Assembly: GCF_022699665.1 (NCBI RefSeq)
Contig: NZ_JALDNB010000003.1
Coordinates: forward strand, 124,001-188,000
Source: Chryseobacterium aahli
GTDB lineage: Bacteria > Bacteroidota > Bacteroidia > Flavobacteriales > Weeksellaceae
DNA: 64,000 bases
Reading direction: 5' to 3'
Part shown: piece after piece, positions 53,158 through 62,617 of the stretch
Numbering within the stretch: the stretch's first letter is position 1
How the letters are laid out: each line of letters opens with the position of its first letter
Translations under genes and position numbers: made by a program
The notes under the pieces: model-generated
The model's input: the letters and a program-made list of their open reading frames with translations, nothing else
Database searches by the model: none
What the model was told of the DNA's origin: nothing

Positions 53158-54582
53158 ATGTTCATCAACCTCAATCAAAATCAAAATTTAAAACTTTTCA
53201 AACTCATTTCTGAAGTCGCTGCGGCAAATAACCAGTCGGTGTATATCGTTGGCGGTTTTGTGCGTGACCTTTTAATGAAAAGAAAAGCGTCTACCGATAT
53301 TGATTTTGTGACAGAACAAAGCGGAATTGAACTTGCCCAAAATGTGGGAAAGGAAATTGATCCTAAAATGAAGGTTTCGGTTTTTAAAACGTACGGAACG
53401 GCGATGATCAGATATAAAGATCTTGAATTGGAGTTTGTGGGTGCAAGAAAAGAAAGCTATACCGAAGACAGCCGCAAACCCGAAGTGGAAGGCGGAACGA
53501 TTGAAGATGATCAGAAAAGAAGAGATTTTACCATCAATGCGATGGCGATTTCTTTAAACAAAGATAATTTCGGGGAACTGATTGATCCTTTTGACGGAAT
53601 TGGTGATTTACAAAAAGAAATTCTAAGAACACCTTTAGAACCTGCACAAACCTACTCAGATGATCCGTTGAGAATGATGAGAGCAGTTCGTTTTGCTTCA
53701 ACTTTAAATTTTACGATCGAAGAGAACTCTTTAAACGCCATCAAACAAGAAGCGGAAAGAATCAAAATTGTTTCTATGGAAAGAATCATGGTTGAATTTA
53801 ACAAAATCATGGTTTCAAAAAAGCCTTCAATTGGTCTAAAATTAATGGAAGAAACAGGTTTAATGAAATTAATTATTCCTGAATTAATTGACTTAAAAGG
53901 AGTAGAAGAAGTAGAAGGACAAACGCATAAAGATAATTTTTACCACACGTTAGAAGTGGTAGACAATATTTCTGAAAATACCGATAATCTGTGGCTTCGT
54001 TGGGCAGCATTGCTTCACGACATCGGAAAAGCACCGACAAAAAAATTCGTTGACGGAACAGGTTGGACTTTTCACGGTCACGAGTTTTTAGGCTCAAAAA
54101 TGGTAAAAATATTGTTTCAAAAACTGAAATTGCCATTGAATGCTGACATGAAATATGTTCAGAAAATGGTGAAACTTTCATCGCGTCCGATTGCTTTGAT
54201 TACAGATGATGCTTCTGATTCTGCATTGAGAAGGCTTCTGTTCGATGCTGGAGAAGATATGGAAGATTTGTTCACGCTTTGTAAGGCAGATATCACGACC
54301 AAAAATTCTAAAAAACAAGATAAGTTTAAAAAGAACTTCCAATACGTTGCTGTTAAAATAAAAGAGGTTGAAGAGAAAGATCAGGTAAGAAACTTCCAGC
54401 CACCGATTTCCGGGGAAGAAATTATGGCAATGTTTAACCTAAAACCTGGCAGAGAAATTGGGATTTTAAAGGAAAAAGTGAAAGAAGCAATTTTGGAGGG
54501 TGAAATTGCCAATGACAGTGAAGAAGCTAGGAATTTTGTTATTGTAGAAGCCGAAAAGCTTGGACTGAAAATCCTTTCTTAG
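53158..54582 (+). CDS. CCA-adding/poly(A)-type tRNA nucleotidyltransferase
   Basis: A 474-residue class II nucleotidyltransferase, probably maturing tRNA 3' ends. The head domain has VYIVGGFVRDLLMKR and STDIDFV with the two catalytic Asp residues (about 27-58), followed by RRDFTINAMA (about 122). The C-terminal half carries an HD domain (LLHDIGKAPTKK, about 286, and HGHEFLGS), which may hydrolyse phosphodiesters. Whether it adds CCA or poly(A) cannot be fixed from sequence, though the bacterial CCA family with HD is the better fit. Confidence 0.9.
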   Translation: MFINLNQNQNLKLFKLISEVAAANNQSVYIVGGFVRDLLMKRKASTDIDFVTEQSGIELAQNVGKEIDPKMKVSVFKTYGTAMIRYKDLELEFVGARKESYTEDSRKPEVEGGTIEDDQKRRDFTINAMAISLNKDNFGELIDPFDGIGDLQKEILRTPLEPAQTYSDDPLRMMRAVRFASTLNFTIEENSLNAIKQEAERIKIVSMERIMVEFNKIMVSKKPSIGLKLMEETGLMKLIIPELIDLKGVEEVEGQTHKDNFYHTLEVVDNISENTDNLWLRWAALLHDIGKAPTKKFVDGTGWTFHGHEFLGSKMVKILFQKLKLPLNADMKYVQKMVKLSSRPIALITDDASDSALRRLLFDAGEDMEDLFTLCKADITTKNSKKQDKFKKNFQYVAVKIKEVEEKDQVRNFQPPISGEEIMAMFNLKPGREIGILKEKVKEAILEGEIANDSEEARNFVIVEAEKLGLKILS

Positions 54583-54611
54583 AAAAGTAAAAAAGATTTA
54601 ATTTAAAAATA

Positions 54612-54647
54612 AAAAACCTCTTTCAAATAATCTTGAAAGAGGTTTTT
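54612..54647. terminator. Bidirectional terminator between cca and the B12 operon
   Basis: AAAAACCTCTTTCAA and TTGAAAGAGGTTTTT form a perfect 15-bp stem with a 6-nt loop. It can end both convergent transcripts. Confidence 0.88.
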
Positions 54648-54664
54648 ACTATTTTAAACTCATC

Positions 54665-55672
54665 TTATTTTGAGATAATCAACTTAAGATTTTGTTTATT
54701 GGAATTATTATCAATTTGAATGATGTAATTTCCATTCGATAAATCTGAAACATTCAATGTCTTATTAACGGTTTTCCCTTGTTTTACAAGAGCTCCGTTT
54801 ACACTGTAGATTTTCACTTCAACATCTTTGTTTGTATTGATTTTAATGAAATCTGATGCAGGATTCGGGTAAAGACTGATTTTGGTTTCTGCCTTTTGAT
54901 TTTCTGCAGTTGATAATACAATAAATTCATTAATCACACCCACAGCATCCAGATCAAATCCTGAAGAACCACCAGGAGTTGGGAAAGGGTCTATCGCAAC
55001 ATTTCCGAAGCTGTCGTATGTTCTGTAGGTGTCAATGTTTGTGCCTATAACATCAATTATTTTGACATGAGTAATCTTTGTTTTATCTAAAAGCGGGTTG
55101 TCCGGAAGATCGCTGATGTCGAAAGGAGTTCCGAAGCCAGAGGTATATTTTCCTGCAAAATTATTAAGATATGTGGCATCCATTGTTGCAAAACCTGGAC
55201 CTCCCATATCCGTAGTATTCTGAACGAAATTTGCAGGATATTGATTATGAGAAGGGAAACGGAAGAAATTAACACCATCTGAACTCACTTCTACAAAAGC
55301 CAATTCTAAAAATGCTCTGCCAGACTGGCCAGACATAAATCCGTTTTCAAATACGGCAAAGTCAAAACCGCTTCCGTTGGTGATTGGTTTTGCAAAAGTA
55401 AGTATAGCATTACCTCCGTCTCCCAGACTTACAATAGATCCGTTAGAAGGCCCAATTGCATTAGCATCAACACCAGCATTAGCAACTGCAGATACTGCGG
55501 TGTTGATTTGCTGGTAACCACGTAGAACAGTAGCACCTGTTGCCCAAGATTTAAAAAGATTACTGTTGGCAGGAATTGCAGTAGAACCCGCAACGCCGGC
55601 TTGTGGAGCATAACTTTGAGCCATCAAAAAATGAGCAGAAAGAAACGCCGCCGCGATAAATATATTTTTCAT
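54665..55672 (-). CDS. T9SS surface protein, last gene of the cobalamin operon
   Basis: A 335-residue protein. Signal peptide (FIAAAFLSAHFLMAQ). The body (about 20-245) is a beta-rich fold marked by DFAVFENGFMSGQSGRAFLE and FVEVSSDGVNFFRFPSHNQ. The C-terminal ~75 residues are a type A T9SS sorting domain (ISLYPNPASDFIKIN ... NGNYIIQIDNNSNKQ). Surface proteins with similar features occur beside BtuB/BtuG in Bacteroidota B12 loci, so I infer a role in capturing cobalamin or its carriers; the sequence itself does not prove it. Fourth gene after the riboswitch. Confidence 0.75.
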   Translation of the reverse strand: MKNIFIAAAFLSAHFLMAQSYAPQAGVAGSTAIPANSNLFKSWATGATVLRGYQQINTAVSAVANAGVDANAIGPSNGSIVSLGDGGNAILTFAKPITNGSGFDFAVFENGFMSGQSGRAFLELAFVEVSSDGVNFFRFPSHNQYPANFVQNTTDMGGPGFATMDATYLNNFAGKYTSGFGTPFDISDLPDNPLLDKTKITHVKIIDVIGTNIDTYRTYDSFGNVAIDPFPTPGGSSGFDLDAVGVINEFIVLSTAENQKAETKISLYPNPASDFIKINTNKDVEVKIYSVNGALVKQGKTVNKTLNVSDLSNGNYIIQIDNNSNKQNLKLIISK

Positions 55673-55695
55673 TTTTATTTAAATTTTATATCCAA

Positions 55696-56985
55696 TTACT
55701 TGATGATGAATTTCTCAGTTTGCTGAACATTCTTACCTGAAATCTGAATAATATAATTTCCTTTGTTCAAGTCTGAAACTGTAATTCCGTTTTGGTAAAC
55801 GCCAGATTTTACAATTCTTCCTGAAAGATCAACGATTTTATATTGTGCAGAATTCGCATTTTTGATATAAAGGATGTCTGATACCGGATTTGGATAGATT
55901 GAAATGGTATTGTTTAGTTTTGTTTCTGTTGTTGAAAGACTGGCTGGGGTAAACACATTTTTATAAACATTGTTGGCACCTACTGTAGTGGTAAATGTAT
56001 TCAACAGAGTTCCGGTTTGGCTGTAAACATTTAAAGTCGAAGTAGGACCGAAATCATTAGCATTCCCCTGAAAAATTTTCCCGTCAATCGCTGCAAAACC
56101 ATAAAAATCTCCGTTAAATGTACTTGCAGTTGTAGTAAAAACAGGAGTGCTGCTGAATGTTGCTAAATCTGTATTTAAAGAATATACATTAGTACCTCCG
56201 GCAATAAAAAGTTTTGTACCTTCTGAAGTGAATTTTAGTGCTTCATATTGAGATGGTGGTATAACGGAAGTATTTGCTATACTTGCTGTCACCGTATCTG
56301 TAGTTGTATTGATTTTATAAACTGTAGATCCTGTAGCTCCTGTACATAAGGCGAAAATATCGTTTCCAACAACCGTGATAGACTGCAATCCAGCACTAAG
56401 AGTAATAGTGCTCATAATTGCATTTGTAGCAGGATTGATCACTTCAATACTGTTTCCTGCTCTGTAAGAAGATTTATTCACGTATACTTTTCCGTTCACG
56501 GTAACGATCTCTTCAGGTTCTTCGCTTAAAGGAATGCTGGTGATGTACGCTAAAGTTGCTGCATCATGTACAGAAACAAAATGTACTGTATCACCATAAT
56601 CGCCAGCATTGGTGGTGAAAATCTTCCCGTTTACAATGGTAGTAGATCTTGGTCTGTCTATGTTACTGGTAATTACAGCAGACTTTACAAAGCTTGCCCT
56701 GTTGGCAACGACTATTTTGTTTGAATTATTTAAAACTAAATAAGATTTATCTCCGTTAAAATAAATAGACTGTAAAATATCTCCCAAAGCCTCACCATTA
56801 TTTGCTAAATGATATACATTATTGGTAATGTTGTTGTTAGCATCAATGTAAGAAATCTCTCCGGTAGGAGTACCATAGTTTCCTTCATTAGATACGATGT
56901 AACCGTTCGAGTATTGTGCAGATGTCAGTGCAAAACCAGCCAATGCAAAACTTAGTTTTAAAAATTTAGAGTAAAAATGTTTCAT
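55696..56985 (-). CDS. T9SS-secreted beta-propeller, BtuG-like paralog
   Basis: A 429-residue surface protein. Signal peptide (LKLSFALAGFALTSAQ), then a seven-bladed-type propeller (about 25-350) with repeated blade motifs such as GYIVSNEGNYGTPTG and TTIVNGKIFTTNAGDYG, and a T9SS sorting tail (NTISIYPNPVSDILYIK onwards, about 360-429). The propeller resembles the lipoprotein encoded by the upstream gene, suggesting duplication. One copy is lipid-anchored and this one is exported by T9SS. A cobalamin-binding role is inferred from that similarity and from the riboswitch-led operon. Confidence 0.78.
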   Translation of the reverse strand: MKHFYSKFLKLSFALAGFALTSAQYSNGYIVSNEGNYGTPTGEISYIDANNNITNNVYHLANNGEALGDILQSIYFNGDKSYLVLNNSNKIVVANRASFVKSAVITSNIDRPRSTTIVNGKIFTTNAGDYGDTVHFVSVHDAATLAYITSIPLSEEPEEIVTVNGKVYVNKSSYRAGNSIEVINPATNAIMSTITLSAGLQSITVVGNDIFALCTGATGSTVYKINTTTDTVTASIANTSVIPPSQYEALKFTSEGTKLFIAGGTNVYSLNTDLATFSSTPVFTTTASTFNGDFYGFAAIDGKIFQGNANDFGPTSTLNVYSQTGTLLNTFTTTVGANNVYKNVFTPASLSTTETKLNNTISIYPNPVSDILYIKNANSAQYKIVDLSGRIVKSGVYQNGITVSDLNKGNYIIQISGKNVQQTEKFIIK

Positions 56986-57009
56986 TTTTTTTGAATTATT
57001 TTTTTTGAA

Positions 57010-58134
57010 TTATTTGTATAAAAAAGTTAAATGTCCCGGAATGTCTCCTGTTTTGACTTTCCATTTTAATTTTCCGAATTTGTTGTAGCAGAAAAGTTCG
57101 CCGGAAGAAGTATAGTCTTTAGCGTCTGAAATAAAAATATCACCATTGACAGGGTTTGCAGCAATGCCGTATGGAATGACAATTTTGGTATCTGTTCCGT
57201 CTGTTATAAAATTGCTGCTTGTTTTTTCTAGCATGTCAGTATTAATGATTCCGTAGCTGCTTACAGTTCCTCCGGAAGTCCATTCATAGCTGATATAGTA
57301 GAGTCTGTTTTCTACAATTGAAAAATTACTTACAGGAATATTAAACTCTTTGATAACCTGATCAGTCTGAGGATTTAAAACATAAGTTTTTGGAGGGATA
57401 TTTCCGAAGTTTCCTCTAGAGGTTATCCAAAGCTTTCCAGTGTCATCTTTTTTAATTTTACTTAAATTGATGGCAACAGGTATTTTTTTAATCTCGGTAA
57501 AAGTATTCAGATCAATGACAGAAACAGTATTATCATAATCAGGACCACTGTATGCACCGGAATTTGCAACGTATAATTTATCTCCTACGACTTCAAGTTC
57601 GTCGGGTTGTTTCCCAACATAGAGCTTACCGACAATTTGCAGGGTATTGACGTCTACTTTTACCACATATCCAGTTTGTGATGCTCCCACGGCACCACCG
57701 TAAGATGTAATATAAGCGTAATCTTTATGGAAATTAATGTATCTACAGTTCTGAATCTGGATTTCACCAATGTGTTTAGCTGTTTTGGCATCCATCACTT
57801 CAATATAATTGGAAAGATTGATAACCGCATACAGTTTATCCTTATATGTTTTAATATCATTACCCACATCTCCCAGACTGCCTACAACATTAGGATTTTG
57901 AGCATTGTAATAATTTTCTGTAAAAACTCCGGTAGAATAATCAAAAAAGTCAATCGAAGCTTTGTTGCTTCCCATATTGCCTTCATTAAGTACATAAAGA
58001 CCTTTGATGTTGATGTCTTCCGGCTCCTGAACTCCCGTGTAGATTGCACCGTAGTTAATGTAATCATAATCTTCCCTACAAGACTGAGTTGTAAGAATTA
58101 AAAAGAAAACTAAGAATAAATATATTTTTTTCAT
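57010..58134 (-). CDS. BtuG-like surface lipoprotein (YncE/DUF5074 propeller)
   Basis: A 374-residue lipoprotein. The lipobox is LTTQSC; the next residues (REDYDY) are charged, as in signals that send flavobacterial lipoproteins to the cell surface. The body is a beta-propeller (about 45-370; GLYVLNEGNMGSNKASIDF, PDELEVVGDKLYVANSG). Bacteroides BtuG proteins are surface propellers that bind cobalamin very tightly and pass it to BtuB. The gene is 12 bp downstream of the TonB receptor gene in a cobalamin-riboswitch operon, which fits that function. Confidence 0.82.
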   Translation of the reverse strand: MKKIYLFLVFFLILTTQSCREDYDYINYGAIYTGVQEPEDINIKGLYVLNEGNMGSNKASIDFFDYSTGVFTENYYNAQNPNVVGSLGDVGNDIKTYKDKLYAVINLSNYIEVMDAKTAKHIGEIQIQNCRYINFHKDYAYITSYGGAVGASQTGYVVKVDVNTLQIVGKLYVGKQPDELEVVGDKLYVANSGAYSGPDYDNTVSVIDLNTFTEIKKIPVAINLSKIKKDDTGKLWITSRGNFGNIPPKTYVLNPQTDQVIKEFNIPVSNFSIVENRLYYISYEWTSGGTVSSYGIINTDMLEKTSSNFITDGTDTKIVIPYGIAANPVNGDIFISDAKDYTSSGELFCYNKFGKLKWKVKTGDIPGHLTFLYK

Positions 58135-58146
58135 GTCTGAATCTCA

Positions 58147-60171
58147 TTAAAAGGTTACTCTCAGGCTGACTCTGTAATTTCGTCCTGGCATTGGGTAATT
58201 CTGGATAACGCTGTAATTCTGATCCAAAAGATTATTTACTTCCAGGCCTAATCTGAATTTCCAGTCTTTCATATTAAATTCTTTCGTTCCGGAAATATCG
58301 CTCGTGTACCAAGGCTGTTCGTAGTTTACCGGAATGTTTTCAGACATATTGTACCGTTCGCCAACGTAGACGAAACTGTAATTAAGCTGCCAGTCTTTAT
58401 AAGTGAGCCCCAATAATGCGCTTGCATTATTCTTTGCGGTGTAAGGAATCTGATGCCTGTAGTAAGAAGTAATATTAGTTTTGCTAATATTTGAAGCTTC
58501 TGTAAAAGTATAAGTAAAACGGTTGCTCAATAATAAATTTTCTGAAAGAAGCCAGATTGTCTGAGCCGAAAGATCAACTCCTTTTATTTCCACCTCACCC
58601 AAATTCTCCATCGTCCAGCGGAATTGTTGTCCTTTTGGATAAGCTATAATTTTGTTCTGAACACGATTGTAATAAGCATCAGCAATCAGGTTGATGTTTT
58701 TTAAAACACTTGAATTAAAATCTTTGTTAAATGTAAATCCTAGATCGTACTGATTGGTAAATTCAGGTTTCAGTTGCGAACTTCCGACTTCCGTGTAATA
58801 CAAATCATTGAACGTAGGCATCCTGAAAATCCTTTTATAAAAACCGTGAACTTTAAATTCTGCGGAAAACGGCTGATAAGAAGCGAATACCGTAGGCGTA
58901 AATTCAGAACGGTTTTGAGGTGTCGAAAATAGGGTGTTTTCTATTTTTTCCTGCACAAAAGTTCCTAAAACGCTTCCCTGTATTTTAAATTTTTTAAAAT
59001 CAAACTGTGAAGCCAATGCCACAAGCTCTGTATTTCTTTCGGGATAGGCAAACTGTCTTAAATTGGCATCCAAAGTATTAAATTGGTAATCTACAGATAA
59101 ATTGATTTTCCAAAATTTATAAGGAGAATATTGGTGTGCGGTTGATATATAAACCTCCTGCTGTTTGTATGTATTATCGATGAAAAGTGGCGTTCCGCCT
59201 GGGTTATCATTGTAATAATGAGTGTAGTCATCAGCAAATTTTGAACTGATGAGAAATTTATATTTAGGAGAAATTTCTTTTTCAAAACTTCCCTGTACAA
59301 AGAAATTTTTATCCCACTGTCGGCTCGAGAAAATATCATTGTATTTTGTCACGGCGCCAGGAACTCCTCTTTCAGAATCGTAATAATAGGTTTTCAGTTT
59401 CCAAGTTCCGTTATTGATTTTACCGAAAACTCCTGCTTCAGCCCTTAGAGCTTCCACATCACCATTCGTTCTTGTACCTTGGCGTTCCCAACCGAGGCTT
59501 CCATCGGGTAAAGCAACTCTCTGATGAAATTTATATTCGCCATTTGCAGTAAGATATTCTGTGCTTAAGGCAACGCTTATATTGTCATTAAGTTTTTGTT
59601 CAAGCAATACTGATGGGTTAATTATTCCAAAAGATCCCGAGCGGAAGTGAAGATTCATATTGGTTTTTTTAGAATCTTTAAAAACCGGAGTTCTGCTTTT
59701 CAAATAAATTGATCCTGAAGAACCAAAGTCTTTCGCGGACTGAAAAATTTCGCTCTTTTGGCCGTTGTACAATGAGATTGATTCTAAATTGTCTAAAGAA
59801 AATCTACCCAAATCTACCGTTCCGTTTTGTGCATTTCCAAGTGCAATTCCGTCGTAGAAAACACCAACGTGCTGTGTTCCCATCGCCCTGATATTTACTG
59901 TTTTCATTCCGCCAATTCCGCCATAATCTTTCAATTGGACTCCAGAAAAATACCTCACAGCATCTGCAACAGAAGTACTGTTCAGTTTTTCAAGCTCGGC
60001 ACCGGAAAGTTTTTGTGAAGAAATAACACCGGTTTCCTGACGCTTCATATTGAGGATAAGAGCCTTGATTGTTTCAGTACGAATGCTGTCACTTTCTTTT
60101 TCTTGCGAAAAAAGAGAAACAGGTGTAGCCAACAAAAACAGCAGCGAAGCAGAGTAAAAATATGTATTCAT
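58147..60171 (-). CDS. BtuB-type TonB-dependent cobalamin receptor
   Basis: A 674-residue outer-membrane transporter that should import vitamin B12 or other cobamides. Signal peptide (YSASLLFLLATPVSLFSQ), plug domain (about 45-160; DAVRYFSGVQLKDYGGIGG and HVGVFYDGIALGNAQNG), then a 22-strand barrel ending in an aromatic residue (VSLRVTF). It has no SusC-type N-terminal extension. Ligand assignment rests on the cobalamin riboswitch 5' of the gene and on the BtuG-like neighbour. First gene of a four-gene operon. Confidence 0.88.
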   Translation of the reverse strand: MNTYFYSASLLFLLATPVSLFSQEKESDSIRTETIKALILNMKRQETGVISSQKLSGAELEKLNSTSVADAVRYFSGVQLKDYGGIGGMKTVNIRAMGTQHVGVFYDGIALGNAQNGTVDLGRFSLDNLESISLYNGQKSEIFQSAKDFGSSGSIYLKSRTPVFKDSKKTNMNLHFRSGSFGIINPSVLLEQKLNDNISVALSTEYLTANGEYKFHQRVALPDGSLGWERQGTRTNGDVEALRAEAGVFGKINNGTWKLKTYYYDSERGVPGAVTKYNDIFSSRQWDKNFFVQGSFEKEISPKYKFLISSKFADDYTHYYNDNPGGTPLFIDNTYKQQEVYISTAHQYSPYKFWKINLSVDYQFNTLDANLRQFAYPERNTELVALASQFDFKKFKIQGSVLGTFVQEKIENTLFSTPQNRSEFTPTVFASYQPFSAEFKVHGFYKRIFRMPTFNDLYYTEVGSSQLKPEFTNQYDLGFTFNKDFNSSVLKNINLIADAYYNRVQNKIIAYPKGQQFRWTMENLGEVEIKGVDLSAQTIWLLSENLLLSNRFTYTFTEASNISKTNITSYYRHQIPYTAKNNASALLGLTYKDWQLNYSFVYVGERYNMSENIPVNYEQPWYTSDISGTKEFNMKDWKFRLGLEVNNLLDQNYSVIQNYPMPGRNYRVSLRVTF

Positions 60172-60249
60172 TCAATTCTAATAAAGCCTTAATGATGGCT
60201 TTGTGAATGTAATGAATAGAAGGAATTAACCTATTATTGTTTGATACAA

Positions 60250-60412
60250 ATAGGTTTTTAAACCGACTACGCCTCACTCCACGAAAGCTTCATCTATGTA
60301 ATAAATTTAAAAAGGTGTCTGACTTGTGTATGTTTTCTTAATATAATCAAACATCACTTACAGTAGCGGGTCTGCTTCGGATTTTCACCGAATTCCCTTT
60401 TTTAAATCAGGG
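60250..60412 (-). promoter_or_regulatory. Cobalamin riboswitch
   Basis: The minus-strand RNA carries the conserved core of B12 riboswitches: GGGAATTCGGTGAAAATCC, then CAGACCCGCTACTGTAAGTG, and later CAAGTCAGACACC. A paired stretch before the gene (AGTCGGTTTAAAAACC) is a plausible expression platform. B12 binding would lower expression of the downstream receptor operon. The 5' and 3' limits are approximate. Confidence 0.93.
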
Positions 60413-60629
60413 CAAATTTAAGTTTTTAATTCATAAGAGGCAATGAGAAATTGTTAATTTTTACGATGGTTTTTTAAAAATTCTATAAAACATCAATTGA
60501 GAGAATTTTCTCGCACAATGATTTGAAATTAAATTTTGAGAATAATTTTTATATGTGCAAATTTGCATAATCTGTGGGGTTTGCACTTATTTTTTTAACC
60601 TAAGTCTCAGCCTTAACCTTATCCTCAAT
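60413..60629. other. Intergenic region upstream of the riboswitch
   Basis: Most of the gap between btuB and cdd is taken by the riboswitch; the rest is AT-rich and has no gene. A perfect 12-bp palindrome, TGCAAATTTGCA, lies at 60556-60567. Confidence 0.45.
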
Positions 60630-61112
60630 CTACAAAAATGTCGAGTCAAAATAAAACGGTAGCAAATCTTTTATAGAATTTACCTTAAAAACTTCTTCAT
60701 TTAAATTTGAAAAATAAACATCAATATTTTCATTCTGCTTCGTTTCATATTCCATCAGACTTTGTCTGCACGCTCCACAAGGCGGAATGGGTGGAGTTTT
60801 TTCTGAAAATTCTCTCGGTCCGCCAATAATGAATATTTTCTGTATGATCTGATTAGGGAAATTAGCGCCAATCCAAAACAGAGCGGTTCTTTCCGCACAA
60901 AGTCCTGATGGAAATGCTGCGTTTTCCTGATTGTTTCCCGTGTATATTTCTCCATTTTCCAGCAAAACCGAACATCCTACCAAAAAGTTGGAGTAGGGTG
61001 CATAGCCATTTTCACGTGCTTGTTTTGCTTTTTCAAAAAGCAGTTTTTCTGTTTCAGTCAGTTCGCTGATGCTTGTGAAATGTTCGTAACCGATTTGTAT
61101 ATCTTTTTTCAT
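60630..61112 (-). CDS. cdd: Cytidine deaminase
   Basis: A 160-residue zinc enzyme of pyrimidine salvage that turns cytidine or deoxycytidine into the uridine form. The catalytic motif is NAAFPSGLCAERTALF, with the Cys and Glu of the CAE core (about 80-95), and the second zinc pair is PCGACRQSLMEYE (about 112-124). The length suits the small homotetrameric type. Divergent from the OYE gene. Confidence 0.93.
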   Translation of the reverse strand: MKKDIQIGYEHFTSISELTETEKLLFEKAKQARENGYAPYSNFLVGCSVLLENGEIYTGNNQENAAFPSGLCAERTALFWIGANFPNQIIQKIFIIGGPREFSEKTPPIPPCGACRQSLMEYETKQNENIDVYFSNLNEEVFKVNSIKDLLPFYFDSTFL

Positions 61113-61182
61113 TTTGTCGCCGTAAAAAGGGCGATAAATGTAATCCTTTTTAGGGAAGCTGGCAATATCTTTGTTACGATAC

Positions 61183-61190
61183 TAAATTTG
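61183..61190 (+). promoter_or_regulatory. -7 promoter box for the OYE-family gene
   Basis: TAAATTTG matches TAnnTTTG and lies 29 bp before the ATG at 61220. Confidence 0.55.
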
Positions 61191-61219
61191 TAATTTTAAA
61201 CTTTTAAAAATTCAATTCA

Positions 61220-62272
61220 ATGTTATATACTCCGATAAAATTTAGAAATGTAGAGTTGAAAAACCGTTGGGTGATGTCGCCAATGTGTATGTATTCTTGC
61301 GAAAACGGATTGGCTAATGATTTTCATTATGTGCATTACGGAAGTCGTGCCCAAGGTGGAACAGGTTTAATCATGGTGGAAGCTACAGGTGTAGAACCTC
61401 GCGGGCGAATTACCAATTACTGCATGGGAATCTGGAACGATGAGCAGGCTGAAAAACTTCAGAAAATCGTAGAATTTGTGCACAAAAACTCAGATTCAAA
61501 AATTGGAATTCAGATTGCTCACGCAGGCAGAAAAGGTTCAACCTGGGAAAATAAACAAATTTCTTTGGAAGAAGGCTGGGAAACGATTGCTCCAAGCCCG
61601 ATTCCGTATCATCCTACGGAAAGAATTCCGCATGAATTGTCTGTGGAAGAGATAAAAGATTTAGTTCAGAATTTTAAAGATGCTGCAAAAAGAGCAGTAC
61701 ATGCAGGTTTTGATGTTATTGAAATTCATGGTGCCCATGGATATTTAGTTCATCAGTTTTTATCACCGCTTTCAAACGTACGAACTGATGAATATGGCGG
61801 AAGTTTTGAAAACAGAAGTAGATTTTTATTGGAAATAGTCGATGCTGTAAACGAAGAATTGAATGAAAATGTTGCGCTCTTCGTGAGAATTTCCGGAACT
61901 GAATATGCTGAAAACGGCTGGGATATCAATGATAGCGTAGAATTAGCTAAAATTTTAAAGAATCATGCTGTAGATTTAGTAGACGTTTCAAGCGGAGGAA
62001 ATATTCATGGTGCGAAAATTTCTGTTTTTGACGGTTACCAAGTTCCATTTTCTTCGCAGGTTAAAAATGAAGCAGATGTTAAAACAGGAGCTGTTGGTTT
62101 GATTACTTCAACTTCTCAGGCTGAAGAAATTTTGCAAAAAGGCGAAGCTGATCTTATTTTTGTGGCAAGAGAGATTCTCAGAAACCCATATATTGCGGTT
62201 CAAGGTTCTTTTGAAATGAATGAAGAAAGTTTTTTTCCGCATCAGTACCTCAGAGCGAAAATTTCTTCTTAA
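61220..62272 (+). CDS. Old yellow enzyme family NADPH dehydrogenase (YqjM/NamA type)
   Basis: A 350-residue FMN-dependent enoate reductase that acts on activated C=C bonds and some nitro compounds. The N-terminal SPMCMYSCENG contains the Cys that tunes the flavin in YqjM-type enzymes. The substrate-binding residues appear in EIHGAHGYLVHQFLSPLSN (about 170-188). The C-terminal phosphate-binding region is around LIFVAREILRNPY. The physiological substrate is unknown. DUF2752 and CCC-motif genes follow. Confidence 0.92.
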   Translation: MLYTPIKFRNVELKNRWVMSPMCMYSCENGLANDFHYVHYGSRAQGGTGLIMVEATGVEPRGRITNYCMGIWNDEQAEKLQKIVEFVHKNSDSKIGIQIAHAGRKGSTWENKQISLEEGWETIAPSPIPYHPTERIPHELSVEEIKDLVQNFKDAAKRAVHAGFDVIEIHGAHGYLVHQFLSPLSNVRTDEYGGSFENRSRFLLEIVDAVNEELNENVALFVRISGTEYAENGWDINDSVELAKILKNHAVDLVDVSSGGNIHGAKISVFDGYQVPFSSQVKNEADVKTGAVGLITSTSQAEEILQKGEADLIFVAREILRNPYIAVQGSFEMNEESFFPHQYLRAKISS

Positions 62273-62303
62273 TTTTAGCCTCATCAAAATCACAAAATAA
62301 ATT

Positions 62304-62585
62304 ATGAAGATTGAAGACTATATGTTGCCTTGCCCAAGCAAAAAATTCTTAGGGATAGAATGCTTCGGATGTGGTACCCAAAGGGCAATTGTATTAGTTT
62401 TTAATGGTAAGTTTACCGAAGCATTCCACATGTTTCCTGCAGTATATACTTTGCTCTTGTTTTTTGGTTTTGTAGCCCTCAATTTTATTGATAAAAAAAG
62501 AAATTATGGTCAGATTTTAATATTTTTAGCAATTATTAACTCACTAATCATGGTATTTTCTTACTTTTATAAACATTATTTTTAA
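62304..62585 (+). CDS. DUF2752 membrane protein
   Basis: A 93-residue protein with the DUF2752 signature: CPSKKFLGIECFGCGTQRA (about 10-28), holding three cysteines, followed by two hydrophobic segments (about 45-62 and 70-88). Function is unknown. The CCC-motif gene follows 32 bp later, a pairing I recall from related genomes. Confidence 0.85.
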   Translation: MKIEDYMLPCPSKKFLGIECFGCGTQRAIVLVFNGKFTEAFHMFPAVYTLLLFFGFVALNFIDKKRNYGQILIFLAIINSLIMVFSYFYKHYF

Positions 62586-62617
62586 ATCAAAATATTAAAC
62601 ATTAAAAAAATCAAATT

